From an uncultured Lachnospiraceae bacterium (GTDB taxonomy: Bacteria; Bacillota; Clostridia; Lachnospirales; Lachnospiraceae): a DNA stretch of 64,000 nucleotides. The DNA lies in contig CANQSB010000009.1 of NCBI GenBank assembly GCA_947626435.1, positions 1-64,000 of the forward strand. Direction: 5' to 3'. Below, piece after piece: positions 51,528 through 60,579 of this stretch; within the stretch, counting starts at the first letter, position 1, and each line of letters begins with the position of its first letter. Under the pieces are notes generated by a model. That model was not told the DNA's origin, did no database searches, and was given only the letters and a program-made list of their open reading frames with translations. Position numbers and translations under genes: made by a program.

Positions 51528-53036
51528 CTACAGCTCCAGCCGTTCAATCTCTTGAAGTATATCGTCCTGGCGCTCATGGAGCATCAGATCCTCATTGTGC
51601 TTTTGGTAGTCGGAGCTGCCGTATATGCCTATAAAACGCGAGCTGTAGGCATTTATTGTGAGCTCTGTGACAAGCACTGTCATCTCGTTGCCGTCCATAA
51701 AGGCTATCTCGCTGAAGGCAAATACATTGTGCAGGCGCGACTGTATTTTAGCGTTGTCCTGTTTCATAAGTGACACAGCATTGTCAAATGCGGCTTTGAG
51801 GAGCTGCAGATTGGATGCGTCGTCTTTGTTTTCCAGCCTAAGCTGCTTTTCCCTTTCCTCCCAGAAACGAAGTATTGAACGGTTTTTACGCTTTTCCTCG
51901 GCTGAAAGGGCACCCGCCGTAGATTTTGACGCGATAAGGCGGTTTCTGGCATCTATCTGTTTCTGCACCAGCGAAAGCACGCTCTCGCCCGTCTTTTCAT
52001 TCGCCGCTTTTAACGCTTTCATGCCATGCACTATGTCCGTAAGCATATCTGACTGTTCAAGATTTTCACGCATTTCGTTTTCAAGCTTGTCAAGTATCAT
52101 TCCAAGCAGGGAAAGGCGTTCGTCAAACTTTGCGATACGCGCGCGCTCCACTGCCTGCGCTGAGCTTGTGCCGTCAAGAATTTCCTCAATCTTATAGTCC
52201 TTTTTGTATTTGTTGTACAGCTCATAAAAGGCTGTAAATTCCTTAACTATTTTTTCGTTATGGAGATATTGACCTATAAGCGTTTCGTCTACCTTTATCC
52301 CTTCCTCCTCGCACAAAAGCAGCGTCGCCGATAAATCCTCCCAACCGCGCGCCGTAACATACGACTTTCCGCCGACGGTCGTTTCCACACGATAAAAGTC
52401 GGATTTTTTCATGTCAAGGTAAGTAGTCACAGCATTGTGTATGCCTTGCTTTAGCGCGTATTCCTTCCATGTTGCGTAATCAGCCTCAACCTCTATCAAC
52501 TTCATTCTGTCCATTGTCACCACATCAAACTCACGAACAGATTTGTTGTACTCTGGCGGATTGCCTGCCGTAATGATTACCCAGCCGTCGGGGACGCTGT
52601 GCTTTCCAAAGACCTTGTACTGCAGAAACTGGAGCATTGACGGCGCAAGCGTTTCTGACACACAATTTATTTCATCAAGGAAAAGTATGCCCTCCTCAAT
52701 GCCCGAGCTCTCCATAACCTCATATATTGAGGCAATTATCTCGCTCATTGTGTACTCGGAAATGTCAAATTCCTTCCCTTTATAGCTTTTATGCGAGATA
52801 AACGGAAGTCCAAGCGCGGACTGCCTCGTGTGGTGCGTCATTGAATACGACACAAGCGCTATGCCAAGCTCCTGTGCTACCTGCTCCATTATCGCGGTCT
52901 TGCCTATGCCCGGCGAGCCCAGCAGGAATATCGGGCGCTGACGCACTACGGGTATGCGGTAATCGCCAAATTCATCCTTTTTCAGATACAGCTTAATTGA
53001 ATTTTTTATATGCTCTTTCGCCTGTTTTATATTCAT
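51528..53036 (-). CDS. MoxR-like AAA ATPase
   Basis: A 502-residue AAA+ protein. Walker A FLLGSPGIGKTA near residue 40, Walker B GILFLDEINCVSETLAPSML near 115 and sensor 1 VIITAGNPPEYN are present; the C-terminal half is a coiled-coil-rich region (about 300-430) without motif. Such MoxR ATPases act with VWA proteins as chaperones that insert cofactors or remodel complexes. The ATG at 53036 has GGGAGG upstream and lies 12 bases after the VWA-like gene stop, so the two form one unit. Confidence 0.9.
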   Translation of the reverse strand: MNIKQAKEHIKNSIKLYLKKDEFGDYRIPVVRQRPIFLLGSPGIGKTAIMEQVAQELGIALVSYSMTHHTRQSALGLPFISHKSYKGKEFDISEYTMSEIIASIYEVMESSGIEEGILFLDEINCVSETLAPSMLQFLQYKVFGKHSVPDGWVIITAGNPPEYNKSVREFDVVTMDRMKLIEVEADYATWKEYALKQGIHNAVTTYLDMKKSDFYRVETTVGGKSYVTARGWEDLSATLLLCEEEGIKVDETLIGQYLHNEKIVKEFTAFYELYNKYKKDYKIEEILDGTSSAQAVERARIAKFDERLSLLGMILDKLENEMRENLEQSDMLTDIVHGMKALKAANEKTGESVLSLVQKQIDARNRLIASKSTAGALSAEEKRKNRSILRFWEEREKQLRLENKDDASNLQLLKAAFDNAVSLMKQDNAKIQSRLHNVFAFSEIAFMDGNEMTVLVTELTINAYSSRFIGIYGSSDYQKHNEDLMLHERQDDILQEIERLEL

Positions 53037-53048
53037 AATTCCTCCCAC

Positions 53049-54368
53049 TCAATAATCACTCGGCAACACTACCTTTATCGCCCATGGCGGTATTTCCGGC
53101 TTGTCAAACTCATCATCAAGAAACACAAACGCTACATCATAATTGTAAGGCGGCTTATGCTCCGGAAACACTCCATAGCCGTCGGTAAAATATATCAGCC
53201 CTTTGAGGTTTTCAAACTCGCCGTTTTCAATCGCGTTGTCAACATACTCAAATACGGGACGGAAATCCGTCGCACCAAAACCTTCAAGCTGCCCTTCCTT
53301 CATAAAGCTTTCAAATTCGTCATCGTTGGTTATCTTCGTGTCCCTTTGCACCTCTGAATCGCACTGAATTATATGGATATTTACCTTTCGGAAAAAATTC
53401 TCGCTGCTCTTTAATATGCCGTAGGTTTTGTTTAAAAAGGTCTGCACTATGGCGCCGCGGCATGAGCCTGATGTGTCTATCGCTATCACAAATTCCTTTA
53501 TCTTATTTACATCTTTGTATTCCAGAGGCTCCACCAGCGGCAGATTGCCGTAAAGCGATAAGCCATAGGTATAATAGACATAGTCAAATTCGTCGTCGTT
53601 TATGCGTATGTCCTCGCCTGACACGCAAAAACGCCGCAAAAAATCGTCATAATCATACTCCTCCTTGGTAGCCTCCTCCAAATTTTGAAGCATGCCCTTA
53701 TCATTTGACTTGTCCTGTGAGAAGCCCTTCAGCTCCGCCTTTATGCGCTCGCTTATCTTTTTCCATTGTGCCTGGGTTATTTCAAGCATTTCAGTATCCG
53801 CGGCTTTCCAGCTTTCGTGCGCATCAAACTCAAAAAGCCTGCGCAGCTCCAAAAGCTCAGAAATGCCAAGCCTGTCATTTTTAAGGCGTTTATATATTTT
53901 TTCAGCAGTGATGGCGCCAAGCCGCTGCCGCCACTGCGCTAAAACCTCTCTGCGCTCCCTGTCGGCAGGAAGCTCCATTCCCGACATGCCCAAGCTCATA
54001 GCCACACTCTCCACCGCCATATCAGCCGACACATCCCAAAGCTCCTGCTCCACGCGGTCATAGCGATATGCGTGATTAAAAATGCAGTGAAGTATTATAT
54101 GAAGATAAAGACGCAAGACGCTGTTTTGATTCTTTTTGTAGCGGTTCAATATATATTGCGAATCATAACATATCACTGTGCCGCCTTTCGGCGCGGACGC
54201 AAAATACGGCTTATCAATGCCATAGCGCGCATCAAAGGATATGCCCAAAAGCGCCGTATCTAAAAATCTTAGATTTACCAAAATCCTGTCGCGGGATAAA
54301 CGCCATATTTTCGCGGCTATCTCGTCAGTCATTCGCTGTTTTTCTGACACCTGTGTCACTTTTGTCAC
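53049..54368 (-). CDS. VWA-like metallopeptidase-type partner of the AAA ATPase
   Basis: A 439-residue protein of the DUF2201 VWA-like group. FVIAIDTSGSCRG near residue 285 is a MIDAS motif (DxSxS-like), followed by FTDGYGVFPE. The N-terminal region has LHIILHCIFNHAYRYD, a HxxxH-like helix that recalls zinc metallopeptidases. It should be the substrate-side partner of the neighbouring MoxR ATPase. Several GTG and one ATG (54332) are possible starts; the outermost is given. Confidence 0.85.
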   Translation of the reverse strand: MTKVTQVSEKQRMTDEIAAKIWRLSRDRILVNLRFLDTALLGISFDARYGIDKPYFASAPKGGTVICYDSQYILNRYKKNQNSVLRLYLHIILHCIFNHAYRYDRVEQELWDVSADMAVESVAMSLGMSGMELPADRERREVLAQWRQRLGAITAEKIYKRLKNDRLGISELLELRRLFEFDAHESWKAADTEMLEITQAQWKKISERIKAELKGFSQDKSNDKGMLQNLEEATKEEYDYDDFLRRFCVSGEDIRINDDEFDYVYYTYGLSLYGNLPLVEPLEYKDVNKIKEFVIAIDTSGSCRGAIVQTFLNKTYGILKSSENFFRKVNIHIIQCDSEVQRDTKITNDDEFESFMKEGQLEGFGATDFRPVFEYVDNAIENGEFENLKGLIYFTDGYGVFPEHKPPYNYDVAFVFLDDEFDKPEIPPWAIKVVLPSDY

Positions 54369-54415
54369 TGCCTCTCAAAATAAAATGATAATTCCTGCCA
54401 CACGCGCAAAGCTTT

Positions 54416-55576
54416 TTATTGATTTTTTGCGATTATCGGCACAGTTTCCGCCATTTTCCTGTATGCCTTATCCGATGGGTGCAGATGGTCGCCGCTGTCG
54501 TATTCCGGCTTAAAGGCGGCCGGATTCGACTCATCGCGAAGCGCCGCGTCAAAGTCAATGCAGCCGTCAATTTCCGAAGTCGTCCTAATCCATTCATTTA
54601 CCCTGTTTCTCAAATCATTCCTAAATGGTTCGTATGTCCTCCAGCCATAAATCGGCAGAAGCGTACCCATATACACCTTTAAATCAAGCTCTCTCGCCCA
54701 GCCTATGTACCTGCGAAGCCCTTCAATCAGCTCGTCCGCAGTCGGCAAATCACTCCATGGCCTGAACGGATTGACCTCTACGCCGACAGGATGAATAATG
54801 TCATTTATGCCATGCTGTATTATGACCGTATCCGCTCCGCTCACTCTTGCCTCCCTTGGGAAACGCGTCTCACCCTTTAAACCGTAGGAATCGTATGTAA
54901 TATTGTCATACTGCCGTAAAATTCTCGTACCGCTTGCGGCACGCCTCACTATGGCGGTGTCCGTTATATTTTCTTCAAAGAGCCGTAGCGCAAGGTAATC
55001 GGGCCAAGCCTGGGAAGTGATAGAATCGCCGTAGCATATTATAGCGCGATTTTTGTCGGAAGTATAAATCTCCATATCACTCAAAAAATAAAACCAGTTG
55101 GTATTGCGCGTATAGTCGAGCGGAAGTTCGCCGCTTTCCGCATAGTCGCCAACCGAATAAAAGCCCTTTGAAAGCGGTCCCGTAATGAGCACCGCTGAGC
55201 GCATATTTGTAAACTCTCCCAGATAAAAACTGACACTTATGTCATTACCGCGTCTTACCTCAAAGCTTATCTCATCGCTTACCGCCGTTTTGCCCGCAGG
55301 TATGTCCACACTTGTCCGCCCGCCAAATGTGACCGCCACGCTGCTGTCCTCAATAATCGCGCGCCCGCCGTTGCCGTCCGCATATGCGACAAACACGCTG
55401 CTGATGGTTACGCTTTCCGTACCGCAGAAATTGTCGAGCGTGATTTTCAATTTATCTCCGTCAAACATCGGGCGTATCGGATACCTAAGCGTCAAATCTT
55501 TGGCATAATTTTCAGGCCGCCTGTCGGCTATTGATATCGCGTTACCCCATGTTGAAACATATTTTTTGTGTCCCAT
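54416..55576 (-). CDS. SGNH/GDSL hydrolase
   Basis: A 386-residue hydrolase with an N-terminal beta-rich domain (about 1-150) and a C-terminal SGNH domain: AIICYGDSITSQAW (block I, nucleophile serine), VIIQHGINDIIHP (block III) and DSGDHLHPSDKAY (block V, Asp/His). No signal peptide is seen with this start. The ATG at 55576 is chosen because the protein then begins at a typical position; GGAGG is 12 bases upstream. It should de-esterify a glycan or lipid. Confidence 0.92.
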   Translation of the reverse strand: MGHKKYVSTWGNAISIADRRPENYAKDLTLRYPIRPMFDGDKLKITLDNFCGTESVTISSVFVAYADGNGGRAIIEDSSVAVTFGGRTSVDIPAGKTAVSDEISFEVRRGNDISVSFYLGEFTNMRSAVLITGPLSKGFYSVGDYAESGELPLDYTRNTNWFYFLSDMEIYTSDKNRAIICYGDSITSQAWPDYLALRLFEENITDTAIVRRAASGTRILRQYDNITYDSYGLKGETRFPREARVSGADTVIIQHGINDIIHPVGVEVNPFRPWSDLPTADELIEGLRRYIGWARELDLKVYMGTLLPIYGWRTYEPFRNDLRNRVNEWIRTTSEIDGCIDFDAALRDESNPAAFKPEYDSGDHLHPSDKAYRKMAETVPIIAKNQ

Positions 55577-55667
55577 TGTATAACTAATCCTCCGCACTGC
55601 CCTAAATTCATCATTTTCTATAATTATACAAAAAAACACTGCCAATTCAATAGACGCTTGCAATTCA

Positions 55668-57014
55668 TCAGCAATATGTCAGGCTTACCCGCCCCATTTT
55701 TATCTTGTCGCCCACATCAAGCTGCGTGGGCGCGTTTATTTTGACAAACTCACCGTTTTTCAAAGTGCCGTTTGTCGAATTTAAATCATACATATAAATC
55801 TTGCCGTCATGCTCCTCAAAGCGGGCATGCATTTTGCTCACTGTATTGTCATCTATCACATAATCCGACATTCCTGCCAGCTTCCCGACAGTCATAGGAA
55901 GCTTATCGAGGGGCACGCTTATCTCCTCGCCGTTAAGCCTTCCTTTAAGCACCTTTTCTTCTAATATGCCCTCTGCAAGGCAAATCGTTTCCCCATAAAA
56001 AAATTCTTCTCTTTCATTAGTGATTGCCTTATGTATAGCTTTCTCTGTCGGTGCCGTATGCCTTTTATTCTCATTTTCCCACAGCAAGGGCTCGTCATCG
56101 CTCTCTTCGTTTTCAGACAGCTTTCCGAGCCTTCTTTTTTTATTTCCGTCGTAAAAAAACATGACCGCAGCCGCAAATGCCATGACCGCAGCGCCATACA
56201 GGCTTGCCAGCCTTCCCGTATCCAGCATAAGCGGGCTGTATACGCTTATTGTCACAGCAAGCCCCGCAATTCCCAACGCAATAATGACACATATAATCCC
56301 ACCAATTATATCCCCCATATATTTATATTTTGGCTTGTTTCTTTCCTCCTCATCGTATATGTCTTCTATATATGCTTCTTCCATGTACGGCTCCCTGTAA
56401 TCCGCATCCATCGTTTTTTCCTGCATTGACGCGGCTTTGTCAGGCATATGTTCCACATACTGCCGAATCTCGCCCATAACAAAATTGGGATTCCGCGTAT
56501 ATCTGTATACCTGATATCCCATCATAACAGCCCTCTCATCATTGTGGTTTATCCTAGTCAGCAGCTTGTCGACAAGCTCCGTAAACGACTGGCGCACATC
56601 ATGTTCATAATCGGGATAGTAAATAAAATACGGCGTAAGCTTCTCTATATCAACATATATGTAATCACAGTCCAATATTACCTGCGCTCCGTCAAGCAGA
56701 TATTCCTCAAGCGTCTCAAAAATCCTGATGCAGCCGATAAAAATCGCTTTTAGCTCATGGCTTCCAAGCTCCCTTTTTTCCAACACACGCTCAAGCGACT
56801 GCAGAGAATTTATCTCATAGTAAAATTTGCTCTCCTTATCCGTCCTCCTGTATGTCGCAGGAAGCAGACCCTTTATGTTATTTTCAAGAAACATCCTAAC
56901 GCGGTAATCTTTTTCATCAATGCCGCCGTTTCCAAAAAAACTGCATTTGCTTAAAATCAGATAATTATGGTTTATGCCTCTTTCATAGTTTTTACTTGGT
57001 ACCTCCGCCTTCAT
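55668..57014 (-). CDS. FHA-domain protein with DUF6382-like N terminus
   Basis: A 448-residue protein. Residues about 5-195 look like the DUF6382 domain found before FHA domains in Clostridia. Two membrane segments lie at about 235-255 and 262-288. The C-terminal FHA domain (about 370-448) has DNTVSKMHARFEEHDGKIY and DLNSTNGTLKNG, which bind phosphothreonine. It overlaps the TadE-like gene by 23 bases. No Ser/Thr kinase lies close by; the nearest in the window is 42 kb away. Confidence 0.9.
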   Translation of the reverse strand: MKAEVPSKNYERGINHNYLILSKCSFFGNGGIDEKDYRVRMFLENNIKGLLPATYRRTDKESKFYYEINSLQSLERVLEKRELGSHELKAIFIGCIRIFETLEEYLLDGAQVILDCDYIYVDIEKLTPYFIYYPDYEHDVRQSFTELVDKLLTRINHNDERAVMMGYQVYRYTRNPNFVMGEIRQYVEHMPDKAASMQEKTMDADYREPYMEEAYIEDIYDEEERNKPKYKYMGDIIGGIICVIIALGIAGLAVTISVYSPLMLDTGRLASLYGAAVMAFAAAVMFFYDGNKKRRLGKLSENEESDDEPLLWENENKRHTAPTEKAIHKAITNEREEFFYGETICLAEGILEEKVLKGRLNGEEISVPLDKLPMTVGKLAGMSDYVIDDNTVSKMHARFEEHDGKIYMYDLNSTNGTLKNGEFVKINAPTQLDVGDKIKMGRVSLTYC

Positions 57015-57486
57015 TCCCTGTCAACCCCTTTCCGTTTATTGTCCTGAAAAATCTTATCTCCTGCACCTGCCTTAAACGCTTTGCCTCGCCTGCCGCATCA
57101 ATCGAAAAATTCAAAGCGTCAACATATTCGCCAAGCCAGCTAAGAAGCGGCATATTTATCTCGCAATGGTATGCCACTCTTACAATGTCCGCTGTCACAG
57201 CCACACTGTATGTGAAATTCTTAATCGCGAACAGTCTTTCGTCCGTAAGCCTCCCCGCCGCAAGCTGCGCCTCCTTGTACGCCTCCTGTGCGTCCTTAAT
57301 ATTATTCCCGGTCCCACGAAGCGCAGCCTCATACGCGCTCTGTTCCATGATACACCTGTCATGCACATAAAACGCCATAAAAATCATAACCGTCGTAAAT
57401 AATATCACCATCGGCAATACCAACGCAGCCTCAACCGTAAAGTATGCTTTTTCCCGCCTTTTCAGAAGTTTTTCTATACAACTCAA
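56992..57486 (-). CDS. TadE-like pseudopilin 2
   Basis: A 164-residue type IVb pseudopilin. KAYFTVEAALVLPMVILF is the TadE-type N-terminal segment with the +5 glutamate, followed by an extracytoplasmic domain. The TTG start at 57486 overlaps the prepilin peptidase stop as TTGA and has GGGGGA 9 bases upstream; the 45 codons upstream of it have no membrane or pilin character. It should be a minor subunit or assembly factor of the Tad pilus. Confidence 0.85.
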   Translation of the reverse strand: MSCIEKLLKRREKAYFTVEAALVLPMVILFTTVMIFMAFYVHDRCIMEQSAYEAALRGTGNNIKDAQEAYKEAQLAAGRLTDERLFAIKNFTYSVAVTADIVRVAYHCEINMPLLSWLGEYVDALNFSIDAAGEAKRLRQVQEIRFFRTINGKGLTGNEGGGTK

Positions 57487-57914
57487 AATATAATATCCCC
57501 CACATATATGACATATCCCGCAAAAAGCGCGGGCAGAAACGGTATTTTCGCATACCTCCCCGCTTTTTTGAACAAAATAAGCCCTACCGAAACAAACGCC
57601 ATAAGCATCATTGCATAGCACACCATTATAAAGCAGCCGCGAATGCCAATCAACGCACCAACCGCCATTATAACTATACCGTCGCCTCTGCCTATCTGTT
57701 CGCGCGTAAGCTTTGATATGGCAAGGGTCAGTATGCCTATAATCATACCGCTTACTGCGTCCATCAGCGTAGCGCTTCTATTAGATAACGCGCCAGTCAC
57801 GCACACTGCCGCTATTGCCATGATAAAACCTATGCTTATTTCCTTTTTTACAAAGTCTACAATGCCTGCTGCCAAAAGCATAAATCCCGTCAATACTAAT
57901 GCAAGTATATACAT
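57483..57914 (-). CDS. Prepilin peptidase (A24 type)
   Basis: A 143-residue membrane aspartyl protease. GRGDGIVIM near residue 70 is the GxGD motif and GIVDFVKKEI holds the first catalytic aspartate. It would process the Flp and TadE-like prepilins encoded around it. It lacks the methyltransferase domain of PilD, as is usual for TadV/CpaA enzymes. GGGAGG precedes the ATG. Confidence 0.92.
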   Translation of the reverse strand: MYILALVLTGFMLLAAGIVDFVKKEISIGFIMAIAAVCVTGALSNRSATLMDAVSGMIIGILTLAISKLTREQIGRGDGIVIMAVGALIGIRGCFIMVCYAMMLMAFVSVGLILFKKAGRYAKIPFLPALFAGYVIYVGDIIF

Positions 57915-57953
57915 AATTTCCTCCCATCACTGCCGCCGGCTCCGGACACCGTA

Positions 57954-58838
57954 TTATCCACCGCATTTTTCACACGCTCCTCTTGCTCCAACCTCCGAAA
58001 TCGGAACAGCCATAATAGTCCTTTTCAGTCCGCTGCACTTTAGCGTTGAATGGTATCTGTTGCCGAAATTTGTAATGAATACCACGCTTGTTTCTCCGCC
58101 GCCACAGCTTTCACAGGGATAATATTTCTCTCTGTTTTCATTACGCTTGTTTTCAATAAAGTCCAAATCAACCGATACAATTGAAAGCTCTAAGTATGTG
58201 CAGGCTCTCGAATTGTGGTATACACTTCCTGTCGGCGTGACATATACGATTTTTTCGCTTTCGCCATCCATATTTCCCTGATTTTCAACATCATACCCCG
58301 TCCATGCGCGTGCGCACATGCGATTGTACACACTAAGCCTGCCAAAACCCATCAGCGATATCGGCGGCTTTACCTTGTACTCAGCTGTCAGGTCTATGCA
58401 GTCATCATCCGTCATTACTCGCGAGCGAAGCCAGCTTATGCTCTCAAAACCCTCTATTATAGGCGATGTCTTAAAATAGTTTTCGCCTGCCTCAGCTTTT
58501 ACTTTATTTACCGCATAGACGGTAAGCGCCGCCGTCCCCGCTAATCCTGTGCTGCCGCCCGAAAGCGCCTCATATTCACTCCCATGCGCCGCCATCTGTT
58601 TTGCTACAGAGTGCATTGCCGCGCTCATATTGCTTTGAAGCCTGTATATTTCCATAGCGGACATCAGATTCAAAAAAGCAAACAAAAACAGCGGAAATAC
58701 CAGCGAAGCTTCTACCGTCATGCTCGCCCTTAATTTACGCATTTTTCCCATACCAGCTCCCATCTTCAAATTTTGGCAGAAGAGCATCAGGATATTCTTT
58801 TTACATGAAAGCGGTCTTAATATTGGACCTATGCACAT
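57954..58838 (-). CDS. TadE-like pseudopilin 1
   Basis: A 294-residue protein if translation starts at the ATG at 58838, which has a very strong AAAGGAGGG site. The pilin-like segment (RASMTVEASLVFPLFLF) lies only from about residue 37, so the alternative ATG at 58751 (GGAG upstream, 265 residues) gives a more usual TadE start. The exported domain has paired CxxC-like cysteines near the C terminus (PCESCGGGET, ACEKCGG), which may bind metal. The upstream start sits in the loop of a large inverted repeat. Confidence 0.82.
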   Translation of the reverse strand: MCIGPILRPLSCKKNILMLFCQNLKMGAGMGKMRKLRASMTVEASLVFPLFLFAFLNLMSAMEIYRLQSNMSAAMHSVAKQMAAHGSEYEALSGGSTGLAGTAALTVYAVNKVKAEAGENYFKTSPIIEGFESISWLRSRVMTDDDCIDLTAEYKVKPPISLMGFGRLSVYNRMCARAWTGYDVENQGNMDGESEKIVYVTPTGSVYHNSRACTYLELSIVSVDLDFIENKRNENREKYYPCESCGGGETSVVFITNFGNRYHSTLKCSGLKRTIMAVPISEVGARGACEKCGG

Positions 58839-58916
58839 ACAAGACCCTCCTTTCGATTTATTATATTTGTAAGCTGTACCGCTTACATAAAAAGAATATC
58901 CTAATGCCCTCCTGCC
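58775..58916. repeat. Long inverted repeat flanking a ribosome-binding site
   Basis: About 40 bases at 58775-58815 (starting GGCAGAAGAGCATCAGG) are repeated in inverted order at 58878-58916, with a few mismatches, around a 62-base loop. The loop holds the AAAGGAGGG site and the ATG at 58838. In the transcript the arms would form a stem of nearly 40 bp. The left arm lies inside the longer reading frame of the TadE-like gene. Confidence 0.65.
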
Positions 58917-58920
58917 ACTG

Positions 58921-60390
58921 TCATTCATAACACATTTCTCTATCAAAAACTACCTCATGCCCATACGAATTGCTGAATCCGAACCCCGCGCGCATATAAT
59001 CAACACAGTTGTCTATCCTGAAACTCTCATTTCCTTTTGTCTGCCTTATGTCCATCTCTACTATATCAAGGCTTCTAAGCGCCTTTTCCTTTTTATCCAT
59101 AAGCGCTATAAAAATCTTAAGATACTCCTCATATGAAAGTCCCTCGGATTCTTTACCGCCCGAAAGCTTTGTTTCAAGCGCGTCCATCAAGCCGCTTGCC
59201 CAGCTCCCGCTATTTTTTAATAGCGGCACTTTTCCTCCGTCAAGCAAAACCTGTACATCATCAAGCGCTTCAACCATTGCCCATATTGCAAGAATTATAT
59301 ATGTCAGCAGCTCCGCCGCTTCCGGCACAAGCAACAAGGTACATATTATGGCGGCTATCACTTCCGCCTCCGTCTTTTTGACACTGTCCCCAGCCAGATA
59401 AATCATATTTGATACGGCTCTGAGCGCAAAGAGCTTTTCGGCAAAATCCCTTAGATTCGATATGTCGCTGCTGTTTCCGCACAAAATATATTCAAGCTCA
59501 TATTTTAACAGACTGCCCTCTTTTACCCTGCCGTAATTTCCACAAACTCTTGCCAGATACTCATTATAAATAAGCTCATCCGTTATTCCATCAGGCTTTT
59601 CTGCTCCGTCCCGCAGACCCATGCCTTTATTTATATGCCCCTGCTTCATGCGCGCATACAGATACTGCCCTGTGTAAGCGGAAGCCGATGACAGTTCGCC
59701 GCCCTGTGGAAGCACCAGATAAAGTATACCCTTACCCTTGACGCGGTCCGCCGCCTCTGAAACCATATCGTAAGAGTAGCCCTCCTCACTCTCCGCACCG
59801 CCGTACTCCTCAATCTCATCATCCGACAAAAGCTCCTCAAAGCTCTCCTGCTGCGCTTCAAGCTCTCCTGCGATATCCCTGGAAGCAAGCTCATTTGAAT
59901 TTACCGTATCAAGCTGCTGTTTTATTGCGGAAATAATGTCACCGCCATATACCGCCTTCACATAATTAACTGCCTGCGCTTTCCACACATCACCATCTTC
60001 ATCGCTGGCATATGACAATTCCTTTATCTCAAGGTACGGATTATCAAGCTTCAATAAAGTGTTCCCACTCATAAGCTTCAGGTCCTTGTCAGGGTTCAGG
60101 TTTTTATCCATATAATATGAAAGCCGCTGTTCAAGCCTGCCTGTCCCGCCGCTTGTACCGCCATACGCGCTGTCCACAAAAAACAGTCCGTACTGATTCA
60201 AAATTTCCCTGTTATACTCCGCAAATACGGAATCCATGCCCAAATCAGCGACAATCTCAGACTGCGCCCTTGCGGCGCCTGCCGCCGCGCCCTCTATAAG
60301 GGCTAAAAGCAGCGACAGGATTATGCCAAACACAAGCGATAAATAAACCGTAAGATATGCGCCCGTATGGCAGTTAAATCTTTCCCGCAT
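58921..60390 (-). CDS. DUF5702-type Tad-locus membrane protein
   Basis: A 489-residue protein with an N-terminal pilin-like membrane segment (AYLTVYLSLVFGIILSLLLALIEGA) and a large exported region, with further hydrophobic stretch near 345-375. Proteins of the DUF5702 type occur in Clostridial Tad loci next to TadE-like genes. It overlaps the flp gene by 17 bases and is presumably coupled to it. It may be a pilus-assembly or tip component. Confidence 0.85.
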   Translation of the reverse strand: MRERFNCHTGAYLTVYLSLVFGIILSLLLALIEGAAAGAARAQSEIVADLGMDSVFAEYNREILNQYGLFFVDSAYGGTSGGTGRLEQRLSYYMDKNLNPDKDLKLMSGNTLLKLDNPYLEIKELSYASDEDGDVWKAQAVNYVKAVYGGDIISAIKQQLDTVNSNELASRDIAGELEAQQESFEELLSDDEIEEYGGAESEEGYSYDMVSEAADRVKGKGILYLVLPQGGELSSASAYTGQYLYARMKQGHINKGMGLRDGAEKPDGITDELIYNEYLARVCGNYGRVKEGSLLKYELEYILCGNSSDISNLRDFAEKLFALRAVSNMIYLAGDSVKKTEAEVIAAIICTLLLVPEAAELLTYIILAIWAMVEALDDVQVLLDGGKVPLLKNSGSWASGLMDALETKLSGGKESEGLSYEEYLKIFIALMDKKEKALRSLDIVEMDIRQTKGNESFRIDNCVDYMRAGFGFSNSYGHEVVFDREMCYE

Positions 60391-60541
60391 TTTTCTGGAT
60401 TTTACTCAGCGTGTCTTTTACGACCTTCGTGATAGTGTCCTTAAACAATGCTACCAGTGCAATAAGCACCACCAAAATAAGTACAATTTCTACCGTTCCC
60501 ATTCCGTCCTCTTCTTTTATAAAGCTTTTTAAATTTCTCAT
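60374..60541 (-). CDS. flp: Flp-type major pilin (short gene)
   Basis: A 55-residue type IVb pilin too short to stand out by length. The prepilin cleavage site reads EEDG/MGTVE with glutamate at +5, followed by a hydrophobic segment IVLILVVLIALVALF and a short basic tail. GGAGG lies 9 bases before the ATG. It sits between tadC and the DUF5702 gene, where the major pilin is expected. It should be the subunit of the Tad pilus fibre. Confidence 0.92.
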   Translation of the reverse strand: MRNLKSFIKEEDGMGTVEIVLILVVLIALVALFKDTITKVVKDTLSKIQKNAGKI

Positions 60542-60579
60542 AATTTTTTCTCCTCCAATTTTTTATAAAATATTTTTAG

